From Alphaproteobacteria bacterium MedPE-SWcel (GTDB taxonomy: Bacteria; Pseudomonadota; Alphaproteobacteria; Rhodobacterales; Rhodobacteraceae): a stretch of 64,000 nt of DNA. Of the stretch, positions 33,087 through 41,599 are shown piece after piece. Below the pieces are notes generated by a model. It was given only the letters and a program-made list of their open reading frames with translations, searched no databases and was not told the DNA's origin. Location: positions 45,465 to 109,464 of the forward strand of contig MPDC01000016.1 of NCBI GenBank assembly GCA_001874255.1, in the 5' to 3' direction. The stretch's first letter is position 1. The number at the start of each line of letters is the position of its first letter. A program made the translations under genes and the position numbers.

Positions 33087-35258
33087 ATGTCCCTGCGCCT
33101 TGTGTGCCTGACGTCTGTCCTTGCGCTGACCGCCGGTCTTGCGCAGGCAGAGAAATCTTTTAACCGCATAGCCTCCTTTTCCGTCATCAAGAATATGGCA
33201 GACGGAGAAGACACCAAACGCGAATCCTCGCCTGAAATCATTGACGTAACCGCCGATGGCATGACGCTGGTCTATACCGACAGCCCGCTTGGCGCGCTGG
33301 GTATGATCGACATCACCGATCCGGCGAACCCGCAGCCCAAGGGCAATATCACACTGCCGGGCGAGCCGACTTCGGTCGCGGTCATCGGCTCTATTGCCTA
33401 TGTCGGCGTCAACACGTCGGAAAGCTACACCGCGCCATCCGGCCAACTGATGGCCTTTGACACCACCACCGGTGCGGAAGTGGCGTCCTGTGATCTTGGC
33501 GGCCAGCCTGACTCGCTTGCGAAATCCAAAGACGGCGCATTTCTGTCGATCGCGATCGAGAATGAGCGCGACGAGGATCTGAACGACGGCGAAATTCCAC
33601 AATTGCCAGCCGGGAACTTGGTGATGGTCAACACCACTGCCGGAGGCATTGACTGTGCGAGCCTGAAGATGGTCGATCTGACCGGCCTTGCAGAGGTGGC
33701 GCCGACCGATCCGGAACCCGAATATGTATCCATAAACGGCCTCGGCGAAACCGTCGTGACCTTGCAGGAAAACAACCATCTGGTTGTGGTCTCCGGCGCT
33801 GGCGACGTGCTCAACCATTTCTCCGCGGGCTCTGTCGATCTGGACGGCATTGATGCCACCGACGAACGCGGCGCCTTGATCTTTGACGAGAGCCAGAACG
33901 GCCGCCTGCGCGAACCCGACGCGGTGACCTGGATCGACGACAGCCATTTTGCAACCGCCAACGAAGGCGATTACAAGGGCGGCTCGCGCGGCTGGACCAT
34001 CTTCAACAAGGACGGCACAGTCGTCTATGACAGCGGCGTCGATTTTGAACACGCCATCATCGAGATTGGCCACTACCCGGACAAGCGCTCCGACGCCAAG
34101 GGGGTGGAACCCGAAAGCGTGACCTTTGGCGCGTTTGACGGCACGCCCTATGTCTTTGTCGGGGCGGAGCGCGCCTCCATTGTCGGTGTCTACGACGTGA
34201 CCAATCCTGCGGCGCCGGTTTTGACACAACTGCTGCCATCGGGTACGGGCCCTGAAGGGTATGTGACCATTCCCGACCGTGGTCTGCTGGTGTCTGCCAA
34301 CGAATCCGACCTGATCGAAGATGGCGGCGCCCGCGCGCATGTCATGCTGTTCGAACAGCAGGACGGCGCTGCGGTATATCCCCACCTGACCTCGGCAGGG
34401 GCGGATGACTTGATCGGCTGGGGCGCGATCTCCGGCATGGTCGCCGACACTGACGGTATGATCTATGCGGTCAATGACAGCTTTTACGGGTTCCAGCCCT
34501 CGATCTTCAAGATTGACCCCTCGCAAACGCCTGCACGCATCGTCGATGTGACCCGGATCCACCGTGCGAATGGGGACCCGGCCCAGAAGCTGGATCTCGA
34601 AGGCATCACCCTGGATGGCAAAGGCGGTTTCTACGTGGCCTCCGAAGGGCGGACCGAACGCGCAATCCCGCATGCGATCTATCATGTGACCAAAGACGGT
34701 CTGATCGAGACCAACAAGGGCGAGATCACCATTCCGCCCGCGCTGATGGCGGTTGAAAAACGCTTTGGCTTTGAGGGGGTGACCAAGATCGGCGACACCC
34801 TGTGGATGGCCGTTCAGCGCGAATGGAAAGATGATCCGAAGAACCACGTGAAGCTTGTCTCATACAATATCGAGACAAAGGAATGGGGCGCTGTCCATTA
34901 CCCCAAGGCGGAGCCGGACACCGGTTGGGTCGGCCTGTCGGAGATCGTGGCGCATGGCGATTACGTCTATATCGTGGAGCGTGACAATCAGCACGACGAC
35001 CGCGCGGTGACAAAGAAGATCTACCGTGTACCGCTGTCCGAAATGGTACCTGCGGATCTTGGGTCTGAATTGCCCGTCGTCAGCAAAGAAGAGGTCCGCG
35101 ACCTGCTGCCGGATCTCAAATCCACCGGCGGCTATGTGCTCGACAAGGTTGAAGGTCTGGCGATTTTTGCAGACGGCACAGCTTGGGTGTCCACCGACAA
35201 CGACGGCGTGGATGACAGCTCTGGCGAGACCATGTTCTGGTCCTTCAAGGTCGAGTAA
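33087..35258 (+). CDS. Secreted beta-propeller protein with esterase-like phytase domain
   Basis: The 723-residue protein starts with a Sec signal peptide MSLRLVCLTSVLALTAGLAQA. The first half has repeats of the type LGMIDITDPANPQP, VYDVTNPAAPVLTQ and SIAYVG, an anchor/surface-layer-like propeller. The last 330 residues (GMIYAVNDSFYGFQPSIFKI, LDLEGITLDGKGGFYVASEGR, VEGLAIFADGTAWVSTDNDG) match the esterase-like activity of phytase family. Roles in phosphate ester scavenging are inferred only. The ATG at 33087 follows AACAGGAG; upstream sequence in frame is non-coding in character. A terminator follows. Confidence 0.87.
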   Translation: MSLRLVCLTSVLALTAGLAQAEKSFNRIASFSVIKNMADGEDTKRESSPEIIDVTADGMTLVYTDSPLGALGMIDITDPANPQPKGNITLPGEPTSVAVIGSIAYVGVNTSESYTAPSGQLMAFDTTTGAEVASCDLGGQPDSLAKSKDGAFLSIAIENERDEDLNDGEIPQLPAGNLVMVNTTAGGIDCASLKMVDLTGLAEVAPTDPEPEYVSINGLGETVVTLQENNHLVVVSGAGDVLNHFSAGSVDLDGIDATDERGALIFDESQNGRLREPDAVTWIDDSHFATANEGDYKGGSRGWTIFNKDGTVVYDSGVDFEHAIIEIGHYPDKRSDAKGVEPESVTFGAFDGTPYVFVGAERASIVGVYDVTNPAAPVLTQLLPSGTGPEGYVTIPDRGLLVSANESDLIEDGGARAHVMLFEQQDGAAVYPHLTSAGADDLIGWGAISGMVADTDGMIYAVNDSFYGFQPSIFKIDPSQTPARIVDVTRIHRANGDPAQKLDLEGITLDGKGGFYVASEGRTERAIPHAIYHVTKDGLIETNKGEITIPPALMAVEKRFGFEGVTKIGDTLWMAVQREWKDDPKNHVKLVSYNIETKEWGAVHYPKAEPDTGWVGLSEIVAHGDYVYIVERDNQHDDRAVTKKIYRVPLSEMVPADLGSELPVVSKEEVRDLLPDLKSTGGYVLDKVEGLAIFADGTAWVSTDNDGVDDSSGETMFWSFKVE

Positions 35259-35279
35259 TTCCGGCCAAACCACGAATGG

Positions 35280-35306
35280 AAAAGGGCTCCACCGGGGCCC
35301 TTTTTT
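35280..35306 (+). terminator. Rho-independent terminator after the phytase-like gene
   Basis: AAAAGGGC, a 9-base loop and GCCCTTTT followed by further T residues form an intrinsic terminator 22 bp after the stop. Confidence 0.92.
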
Positions 35307-35742
35307 GCTATTGTCGCCGGTGCGAAAGCGCCCGGTCTGGCGAAGATGGGCGCCAGGCTGTCGGCAATCCTTGCCTGCATCCTGGCCTGCATCCTGGCCA
35401 CGCCCGCTCTGCGCAGAAGACATGTGGCAAAGCCGCGTCATCTGGCTCTGCCGGACTGCCGCGCAAGCCTGACACACGCTGCGCGTGCGTAATCCATCAG
35501 CAACACCGACCGCAGCCAGATCCAGCCTATGTCCGGCCTCTCAGGACGGGCAGCGGCGCTGTCCGATGTCAAAGCGGCCCCCTGCGCCGTCCTCTCGGCG
35601 GGTACTCTCGCCAGTCATACGCGTCGCAACCGCGATATATTGATCCTGAAGTCCCGAACAGGGGCTTTGCACAGAGTACTTTGGGCTTTTCTTTGTGCCC
35701 GACCTTGCCTAACGTCGCGATGCCCTGCACCTGCGGGGCGCT
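35307..35742. other. Intergenic stretch before the FMN riboswitch
   Basis: About 436 bp hold no convincing gene. A 49-codon frame at 35346-35492 begins like a signal peptide and contains a 12-bp tandem duplication (35373-35384 and 35385-35396), but it has a poor ribosome site and may be a relic. The promoter of the riboswitch transcript should lie near the right end. Confidence 0.5.
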
Positions 35743-35870
35743 ATTCTCAGGGCAGGGTGAAATTCCCTACCGGTGGTTACAGCCCACGAGCGGCCTTTGC
35801 CCTTGGCACAGGTGTCAGCAGACCCGGCGAGATTCCGGGGCCGACGGTCACAGTCCGGATGAAAGAGAAT
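35743..35870 (+). promoter_or_regulatory. FMN riboswitch (RFN element)
   Basis: The closing stem P1 is ATTCTC (35743-35748) with GAGAAT (35865-35870). Conserved RFN segments follow in order: AGGGCAGGGTGAAATTCCCT, ACCGGTGGTTACAGCCCACG, GTCAGCAGACCCGGCGAGAT, TTCCGGGGCCGACGGT and CACAGTCCGGATGAAAGAG. This is a complete FMN aptamer. It precedes a DMT transporter by 94 bp, so FMN should reduce transporter expression when riboflavin is sufficient. The expression platform between the aptamer and AGGAAAGGA could act at transcription or translation. Confidence 0.97.
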
Positions 35871-35964
35871 GGAGAGTCCCTCGCTGCCGCCTCTCTGGGG
35901 CGCGTGTGCGGGTCTGTTCGTCTGCCTTGGGTCACATGCGTGCTTAGGAAAGGACACAACGCAG

Positions 35965-36858
35965 ATGACTCAAACCCTTTCAATGCCACTCCGGGCGGCT
36001 GGCCTGATGGTGATCGCAGGCGCGTGCTTCGCCGGGGTCAACGCTGTGCTTCAGGCGGTCACGATGATGCATGGCGCGGCCGCCCCGACCGTCACCTTCT
36101 GGCAGTATTTGGTCGCGCTGCTGTTCTACATTCCATGGATCTGGCGCCACCGGTCAGCGGTGCTGTCCACGCGCCAGTTGGGGGCGCATGTCCTGCGCGT
36201 GGCCCTGGCGGTAGGAGGCGTACAGCTGTGGACGCTGGGGCTGGCCCATGTGCCGATCTGGCAAGCGATTGCGCTCATTCTGCTGTCGCCCTTCTTCGTC
36301 ACGATCGGTGCCGCGCTGGTTCTGCGCGAAGATGTCTCCTCCCATCGCTGGGCGGCGGTCATATTGGGTATTCTGGGCGGTATGGTCATTCTTGCGCCGT
36401 GGTCGGATCAGTTTCAGATCGCCGCTCTTCTGCCGGTCGCGGCTGCCGCTCTCTGGGCTGCCAGCTCGGTGGTCACGAAGCGGCTGACCGATCGTGACGG
36501 CACCGAAACGGTGACGATCTACCTGCTTCTGCTGCTGAGCCCCGCCAATGCAGTCCTGGCTGCCGGGACCGGCTTTGCCTTGCCGATGGGCACCCTGTGG
36601 CTGGTGATCGGTGCAGGGCTGCTGACGGCGCTGGCGCAGCATACGCTGGTGCGCGCCTACACGCTGGCGGACGCCGCGTTCCTGCAGCCATTCGACCATC
36701 TGAAGCTCGTGTTCAACGTCGGCCTTGGCCTGCTGCTATTCGGTTTCATGCCGGACGGGAACATGTGGCTCGGGACTGCGATGATCCTCATTGCCAGCGC
36801 CTATCTGCTGAACCGCGAGGCCAGAAACCGCCCGACATCACTCACGCAGAGTGCGTGA
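35965..36858 (+). CDS. ribN: Riboflavin transporter RibN-like, EamA/DMT family
   Basis: The 297-residue protein has ten hydrophobic helices in two EamA repeats, for example VNAVLQAVTMMHGAAAPTV and LQPFDHLKLVFNVGLGLLLF. Its placement under an FMN riboswitch matches RibN, the alphaproteobacterial riboflavin importer. The ATG at 35965 follows AGGAAAGGA; the earlier in-frame ATG at 35869 lies inside the riboswitch and is rejected. The last 21 bp overlap the convergent TetR gene. The function is inferred from family plus riboswitch. Confidence 0.9.
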   Translation: MTQTLSMPLRAAGLMVIAGACFAGVNAVLQAVTMMHGAAAPTVTFWQYLVALLFYIPWIWRHRSAVLSTRQLGAHVLRVALAVGGVQLWTLGLAHVPIWQAIALILLSPFFVTIGAALVLREDVSSHRWAAVILGILGGMVILAPWSDQFQIAALLPVAAAALWAASSVVTKRLTDRDGTETVTIYLLLLLSPANAVLAAGTGFALPMGTLWLVIGAGLLTALAQHTLVRAYTLADAAFLQPFDHLKLVFNVGLGLLLFGFMPDGNMWLGTAMILIASAYLLNREARNRPTSLTQSA

Positions 36859-37449
36859 GACCACATCGGCAAAGATTTCGGAGAATTGGCCGCCCGCGCC
36901 TTGGCAGGTCGTGCGGCCAAACACCCGTTGCAATGTCCCCTTTGCGGTGAAATTCAACGTCGCGGCGCCCAGCAACTGAACCACCAGCGCCAGCGCAGCC
37001 TGCACGCCGGTATCCTGCCATTTCTCCGTCGCCTGAACCGTGGCCACGAGGCTTTGCATCACGTCATCCAACGAAGAGCCCGCCTGATCCTGCGGTTTCA
37101 GGGCCTGATCCATCAGCTCGCGGGTCAGCAATTGAACGGGCGTCGCATCTTCGTCCAGATGCGACAGGAGTGCTGCGAAAAATGCCTCCAGCTGGTCCTC
37201 GGGCGGCCGCCCCTCTTCCATCGCATCAAACAGGATCTGCAGGATCTCACGCGCGGTTTGTTCGACCGCCAGCGCATATAGCCTGTCCTTGCTGCCAAAG
37301 TGATGCAGCAGCGCCTGTTTTGTCAGTCCGAGTTCCTGGGAAATCGCCGCTATCGAGGCCCCGGCGTACCCATGCGCCGCAAATAATCTGCGCGCACTGC
37401 GGATCAATTGCACCCGGGTCGTTTCATGCTGCGACGCTGTTTCAGTCAT
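36838..37449 (-). CDS. TetR family transcriptional regulator
   Basis: The 203-residue protein has a TetR helix-turn-helix at residues 10-55 (RSARRLFAAHGYAGASIAAI, LGLTKQALLHHFGSKDRLYA) and a ligand domain with no clear relatives. Its stop overlaps the 3' end of ribN tail to tail by 21 bp. The target genes are unknown; TetR genes often control themselves and neighbours, but nothing adjacent is divergent from it. Confidence 0.92.
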   Translation of the reverse strand: MTETASQHETTRVQLIRSARRLFAAHGYAGASIAAISQELGLTKQALLHHFGSKDRLYALAVEQTAREILQILFDAMEEGRPPEDQLEAFFAALLSHLDEDATPVQLLTRELMDQALKPQDQAGSSLDDVMQSLVATVQATEKWQDTGVQAALALVVQLLGAATLNFTAKGTLQRVFGRTTCQGAGGQFSEIFADVVSRTLRE

Positions 37450-37525
37450 GAGCCCATTAGGACAGAGCCAGCGTCATCGCACAACCTACCAAATGGTAAG
37501 CCCAGCGCAAAATCGAAAACAAGAA

Positions 37526-37551
37526 CGCCCCCGGTCGGACAACCGGGGGCG
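37526..37551 (-). terminator. Rho-independent terminator of hsp20
   Basis: CGCCCCCGGT and ACCGGGGGCG pair around a 6-base loop. On the minus strand the stem is followed by TTCTTGTTTTC, fitting an intrinsic terminator 40 bp after the hsp20 stop. Confidence 0.85.
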
Positions 37552-37591
37552 CATGGGAGACGTCAACGCCTGTTTGCAGACGTCAGTTCCG

Positions 37592-38059
37592 TCAGTTCAC
37601 CGGAGTTGCCGAGATTTCCTTCGGTTTGGAATTCGCGGCCGAGGCGATCTCGATCCGGCGCGGCTTCAGCGCTTCGGGGACTTCGCGCACCAGATCGATA
37701 TGGAGCATGCCGTCGGCATGGCTTGCACCATCGACCCGAACATGATCGGCCAAGGTGAAGCGGCGTTCAAATGCACGGGTTGCGATACCGCGGTGCAGGT
37801 AGGTCCGTCCGGCCGCCTCATCCGCCTTGCGGGCAGACACGATCAATGCGTTTTCCTTGACCTCGACATGCAATTCGTCTTCGGCAAAGCCGGCAACGGC
37901 AATCGAGATCCGATAGGCATCATCGGCGGTTTTTTCGATATTGTACGGAGGGTAGCTGGGTTGCTGGATATCCGAGCTCATGACTCGGTCCATCAGGTCG
38001 GCAATCTGGTCGAAACCGACAGTTGCACGGTGTAGCGGGGCAAAATCAAATGTACGCAT
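37592..38059 (-). CDS. Small heat shock protein, Hsp20/IbpA family
   Basis: The 155-residue protein has a short N-terminal arm (TFDFAPLHRATVGFDQIADL), an alpha-crystallin domain (residues about 38-130, YNIEKTADDAYRISIAVAGF, GRTYLHRGIATRAFERRFTL, GMLHIDLVREVPEALKPRRI) and a short tail. These ATP-independent chaperones hold unfolding proteins during heat stress. Transcription seems to come from a sigma-32-like promoter at 38163-38190 and translation appears gated by a ROSE-like hairpin over the ribosome site. It is monocistronic with a clear terminator. Confidence 0.96.
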   Translation of the reverse strand: MRTFDFAPLHRATVGFDQIADLMDRVMSSDIQQPSYPPYNIEKTADDAYRISIAVAGFAEDELHVEVKENALIVSARKADEAAGRTYLHRGIATRAFERRFTLADHVRVDGASHADGMLHIDLVREVPEALKPRRIEIASAANSKPKEISATPVN

Positions 38060-38060
38060 G

Positions 38061-38086
38061 GTTCATCCTCATCTTTGAGCGATAAC
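38061..38086 (-). promoter_or_regulatory. ROSE-like RNA thermometer hairpin over the hsp20 ribosome site
   Basis: In the hsp20 leader, TCGCT (38082-38078, a UYGCU anti-Shine-Dalgarno as in ROSE elements) can pair with AGGA (38069-38066) across an 8-base loop, with one G bulged. The stem is extended by GTTA pairing with TGAAC. AGGA lies 6 bases before the ATG. ROSE elements are known to repress small heat shock genes at low temperature in alphaproteobacteria. The pairing was worked out by hand. Confidence 0.75.
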
Positions 38087-38162
38087 TGCTGACATGCCCT
38101 CCCTTCTCGGGACGGGCGGTTCAAGACCGGAGCCCGAATAACGGCGCCCCGACCACTACCTC

Positions 38163-38190
38163 AGATATGAAAACGAGCGCCGGTTTCAAG
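38163..38190 (-). promoter_or_regulatory. Sigma-32 (RpoH)-type heat shock promoter of hsp20
   Basis: On the minus strand CTTGAAA (38190-38184) is followed after 14 bases by CATATCT (38169-38163). Both hexamer regions match heat shock promoters, and the position implies a leader of roughly 95 bases, enough for ROSE hairpins. Confidence 0.75.
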
Positions 38191-38201
38191 AGGGGAACGG
38201 G

Positions 38202-39023
38202 TCAACGGCGAATGAATTTCGCGCCCATATTGTCGCGCCGGGGTTCACCAACCTGCACACGGCTGACCCCCTGCGGCAAGCGGCTGCCAAGATGGGTCGC
38301 CGTCAGCTCCGCTTCCAGAAGGGCGAGTTCCCCGGCCAGGGAGGCACCGAGAGAGACCGCCTTGCCATCAACCCGCGCCTTTGCCGACACCACCGAAACA
38401 ATGCGCGGCCGATCCCCTTCGAAGGAAAAGACCGGTGCGCCGGAAGAGCCGAAATCCACATCGCAGGACATGATCAACACGCCATCCTGACGCGCCATGA
38501 CTGCGCAGACTTCCTGTAGCGACGGCGCTTCGGAGCGGTCATGCGCGTAGGACACAACCCCCACACGAGCGCCGCGCCGGGGCCGCGCATCGGTTTCAAA
38601 CGGGGTCACGGTGGTGTTCCTGATCGGCCGTTGCAATTGCAACAGCGCGATATCATTGCGCACCCGCGTTGCGGACAATGTCCCGTCGTAGACATAGGAT
38701 GGGTGTATGACGGCTCTGGTCACGGATCGATAGGCCGACGCGCGGCCATTGCGAAAACCGGCGAGAAATTCGATCACGGTCGGATCGATCCGCTGCAGGG
38801 TCTCCCGGTCAAAAAGGCAATGTGCGGCTGTCAGCACCAGATCGGGTGCAATGAGAGCACCGGTGCAGAACCCCTCGCCCTCCCGGTCCAGCCGACCAAC
38901 GGCCTGCCATTCGCGCCCGGCATCCGTGGTTTCCAGGCTCTTCAACCGGCTGTCGTCCGCCGCCAGCCCACCGGTCGAGACGCAACAGAACGCCAGCATC
39001 ATGATCAGTCGCAACAAGGGCAA
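38202..39023 (-). CDS. Trypsin-like serine protease
   Basis: The protein of about 273 residues has the S1 catalytic triad: histidine in LTAAHCLF, aspartate in RNDIALLQLQ and serine in DVDFGSSGAPVFS. A hydrophobic signal sequence precedes ADDSRLKSLE. The start is uncertain: TTG at 39023 has GGAG ten bases upstream and gives a signal peptide with an arginine, while ATG at 39002 gives a shorter one. The C-terminus carries an unassigned helical segment. It lies between glcF and hsp20 on the same strand with its own gap of 107 bp. Confidence 0.87.
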   Translation of the reverse strand: MPLLRLIMMLAFCCVSTGGLAADDSRLKSLETTDAGREWQAVGRLDREGEGFCTGALIAPDLVLTAAHCLFDRETLQRIDPTVIEFLAGFRNGRASAYRSVTRAVIHPSYVYDGTLSATRVRNDIALLQLQRPIRNTTVTPFETDARPRRGARVGVVSYAHDRSEAPSLQEVCAVMARQDGVLIMSCDVDFGSSGAPVFSFEGDRPRIVSVVSAKARVDGKAVSLGASLAGELALLEAELTATHLGSRLPQGVSRVQVGEPRRDNMGAKFIRR

Positions 39024-39130
39024 AACCGGTACGCTCCACAGGTCCAAGGTGCAGGCAGAGCGGCACACCGGAAAGAATTTGTCACGCCAGTCCGACTCGC
39101 GTGTTCCAATGTGATGCCGTTTGCCGGGCT

Positions 39131-40450
39131 CTAGCGCAAGATCGGAACCGCAGGGAGTGTCCGGTCTGTAGCAAGAGCAGGCGGTTTGGGCCCACCTGTC
39201 GCCCAATCCAACAGCTCGACCGTGTGCACGATCGGAACCGAGCTGGCAGAGCCGATCTGCATCATGCAGCCGATGTTCCCGGCCGCAATAATGTCCGGGG
39301 ATTTTGCCTCCAGCGTTTGGACCTTGCGCGCCTTGAGCTGGGCCGAAATCTCAGGTTGCAGCAGGTTGTAGGTCCCGGCCGATCCGCAGCACAGATGACT
39401 GTCGGCGGGCTCCACCACCTTGAAGCCAACCCGTTTCAAGAGCGTCTTGGGGTGGGTCTTGATCTGTTGACCGTGCTGCAATGAACAGGCTGCGTGATAG
39501 GCAACGGTCAGGTCCTTTTCGGCTCCCGGCGGCAGCTCCAGCTGCATCAACAGCTCCGACACATCCATGGCCAATTCGGACACCACCGCCGCGTCCCCGG
39601 CCAGAGCGTCATTGCGGAACATATGTCCATAATCCTTGACCGTGGTGCCGCAGCCGGACGTGTTGATGACGATCGCGTCCAATCCTTTGCCGCGCTTTTC
39701 GGCCATCCAGGCGCCGATATTGCGGGCAGCGGAACCGTGGCTTTCCTCCGTGCGCCCCATGTGGTGTGTCAGCGCACCGCAGCAGCCTGCGCCTTCGGCC
39801 ACGACCACCTCGCAGCCCAAACGCCGCAACAGGCGGATCGTTGCATCGTTGATATCCGTGTTCAGCGCTTTTTGCGCGCAGCCCGTCATCAGCGCCACCC
39901 GTTTGCGCGGCGATCCTTCGGCGGCAAAGCTCTGCGGGTCGTCGTTGCGGCTGACAGGCGGGATTTGCTTTGGCACCATATCCAGCATCGCCCGCAACCG
40001 TGCGTCCGGCATGACTCCCCTGAAAGGGCGCGCAAGCTTCGCCCCCAGCAAGGCCAGGCGAAACCGGTTCGGATAGGGCAGGATCCGCGACAACAGCCAG
40101 CGCAATACCCGATCCATCACGGGGCGTTTGTAATGCTGATCGATATAGGCACGGGCGTGATCCACCAAATGCATGTAATGCACGCCCGACGGACAGGTGG
40201 TCATACAGGCAAGACACGACAGGCAACGGTCAACATGCTTTACCGTCTTTTCATCCGGCACCCGTTCATTTTCCAGCATATCCTTGATCAGATAGATACG
40301 ACCTCTGGGACTATCGAGCTCGTCTCCCAGAACCTGATAGGTGGGGCAGGTTGCAGTGCAAAATCCGCAGTGCACGCAGCTGCGCAGAATGTCATTGGCA
40401 CGTTGCGTCCCCGGGTCCCGAAGCTGCTGTTCAGTAAATGTGGTTTGCAT
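39131..40450 (-). CDS. glcF: Glycolate oxidase iron-sulfur subunit GlcF
   Basis: The 439-residue protein has two [4Fe-4S] ferredoxin motifs, CVHCGFCTATCP near residue 25 and CLSCLACMTTCP near residue 77, followed by two cysteine-rich CCG domains (GAGCCGALTHHMG and LCCGSAGTYNLL). It passes electrons from the flavin subunits GlcD and GlcE to the quinone pool. It lies 4 bp after glcE in the glcDEF operon. Confidence 0.97.
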   Translation of the reverse strand: MQTTFTEQQLRDPGTQRANDILRSCVHCGFCTATCPTYQVLGDELDSPRGRIYLIKDMLENERVPDEKTVKHVDRCLSCLACMTTCPSGVHYMHLVDHARAYIDQHYKRPVMDRVLRWLLSRILPYPNRFRLALLGAKLARPFRGVMPDARLRAMLDMVPKQIPPVSRNDDPQSFAAEGSPRKRVALMTGCAQKALNTDINDATIRLLRRLGCEVVVAEGAGCCGALTHHMGRTEESHGSAARNIGAWMAEKRGKGLDAIVINTSGCGTTVKDYGHMFRNDALAGDAAVVSELAMDVSELLMQLELPPGAEKDLTVAYHAACSLQHGQQIKTHPKTLLKRVGFKVVEPADSHLCCGSAGTYNLLQPEISAQLKARKVQTLEAKSPDIIAAGNIGCMMQIGSASSVPIVHTVELLDWATGGPKPPALATDRTLPAVPILR

Positions 40451-40454
40451 CTGA

Positions 40455-41549
40455 TTATCCCATCAACCCCGGATTGAGGATGCCCCTCGGGTCAAACTGC
40501 TCCCGCAACCCGGCAGAAAGCGCGGCCAGGGGCGCGGTTTCCGGGTGATGACGGGCGGCCCTATTCGTATTTGATGTTGCCCGGACGAGCGTCGCGTGTC
40601 CGGGAACTGTCATTTTGGCACGCACGTCGTCCCCTTCGGGCATCAGGGCCCAAACCAGCCCTCCCCCCCAATCACAAAGGGTGCGTATCGCGCCCAGCGC
40701 CGGGATCAAGCCGATCGCATCCGTTGGTTTCACCGAGATCCGCCAGACATCTCCCGGCCGCCCCGCAAAATCACGCACATCCCGAATATCGCGCCATAGC
40801 TGCGCGCTGCCTGTCACCTCTTCGACCTGTCCAAATACGCTCAGCCGTTGGATCAACTCTCTGGCGCGATACGCCACCGAAGCCGCAAAACCCTCCAGCC
40901 GCACATAGGCCGTTTGCGCTTGCGGATCATAGGCCGCCCCCGTCACATCGAAGGGCGAGCCAAGCGCGGAGCAGAGGGCACGGACTCCCGTGGCAAGATC
41001 GATGTTGGGCACGGCCACCGTTGTCATGGTCTCGGCCAATGGCAACACCTTCAGCGACACTTCACTCAGTACCCCAAGCGTGCCATGCGCACCGGCCATC
41101 AGCTTTACCAGATCATAGCCGGTCACGTTCTTCATCACCCGCCCCCCATTGCGCAGAACCTGCCCACGTCCGTCCACGAATCTCACGCCCAGTAGAAAGT
41201 CCCGGGCTGCGCCCGCCTGGATGCGACGTGGCCCGGAAACATTGGCTGCAAACAATCCACCCATGGTCGGCTCGCCCGCAGTCCCCAACAGCACGCGATG
41301 ATCCATCGGCTCAAAAGCCAATTGCTGGTTTTCTCCCTTCAGGAGCGCCTTCACCTCCGCAACCGGTGTCCCGGCCTTCACAACCAGCGTCAGAGAACCG
41401 GGCTCGTAAAGCGTCAGCCCCGCCAGACCGCGCGTGCTGAGCACAGCCCCGGAACCGCTGCAGCCGCGCGTATTGCCGCCCTGGATCCACATCGGCCCGG
41501 ATGCCCCGGCGATACATTCGGCCAGATCGGCCTCGCTCTGAGGTGTCAT
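40455..41549 (-). CDS. glcE: Glycolate oxidase subunit GlcE
   Basis: The 364-residue protein is an FAD-binding type 4 protein of reduced size, as expected for GlcE. It shows MWIQGGNTRG at the pyrophosphate loop and TMGGLFAANVSGPRRIQAGA and NGGRVMKNVTGYDLVKLMAG, which are family-specific. The start is one of several closely spaced ATG codons (41558, 41552, 41549); 41549 fits the usual MTPQSEADLAE beginning. It lies between glcD and glcF. Confidence 0.95.
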   Translation of the reverse strand: MTPQSEADLAECIAGASGPMWIQGGNTRGCSGSGAVLSTRGLAGLTLYEPGSLTLVVKAGTPVAEVKALLKGENQQLAFEPMDHRVLLGTAGEPTMGGLFAANVSGPRRIQAGAARDFLLGVRFVDGRGQVLRNGGRVMKNVTGYDLVKLMAGAHGTLGVLSEVSLKVLPLAETMTTVAVPNIDLATGVRALCSALGSPFDVTGAAYDPQAQTAYVRLEGFAASVAYRARELIQRLSVFGQVEEVTGSAQLWRDIRDVRDFAGRPGDVWRISVKPTDAIGLIPALGAIRTLCDWGGGLVWALMPEGDDVRAKMTVPGHATLVRATSNTNRAARHHPETAPLAALSAGLREQFDPRGILNPGLMG

Positions 41550-41556
41550 CATTTTC

Positions 41557-41599
41557 ATCTTTTCATAAATACCTTGGGGGTTCGGGGGCAACGCCCCCG
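41557..41599 (-). repeat. Hairpin plus conserved-looking leader between glcD and glcE
   Basis: CGGGGGC (41583-41589) and GCCCCCG (41593-41599) pair around three bases directly after the glcD stop. On the minus strand this is followed by ACCCCCAAGGTATTTATGA and the glcE start. The pattern of a G/C hairpin followed by CCCCAAGGTATTT looks like a recurrent Rhodobacterales intergenic element. Here it sits inside an operon rather than at its end. Confidence 0.55.

Noticed and set aside
33009..34847. 612-codon minus-strand frame opposite the phytase-like gene
   Set aside because: It is the mirror of a GC3-rich coding gene. The plus strand has a signal peptide, ribosome site, terminator and domain motifs; the minus frame has none.
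35346..35492. 49-codon ORF with a signal-peptide-like start after the phytase-like gene
   Set aside because: The ribosome site is poor and the frame after the hydrophobic stretch is arginine-rich; a frameshifted reading looks equally plausible, so at best it is a relic.
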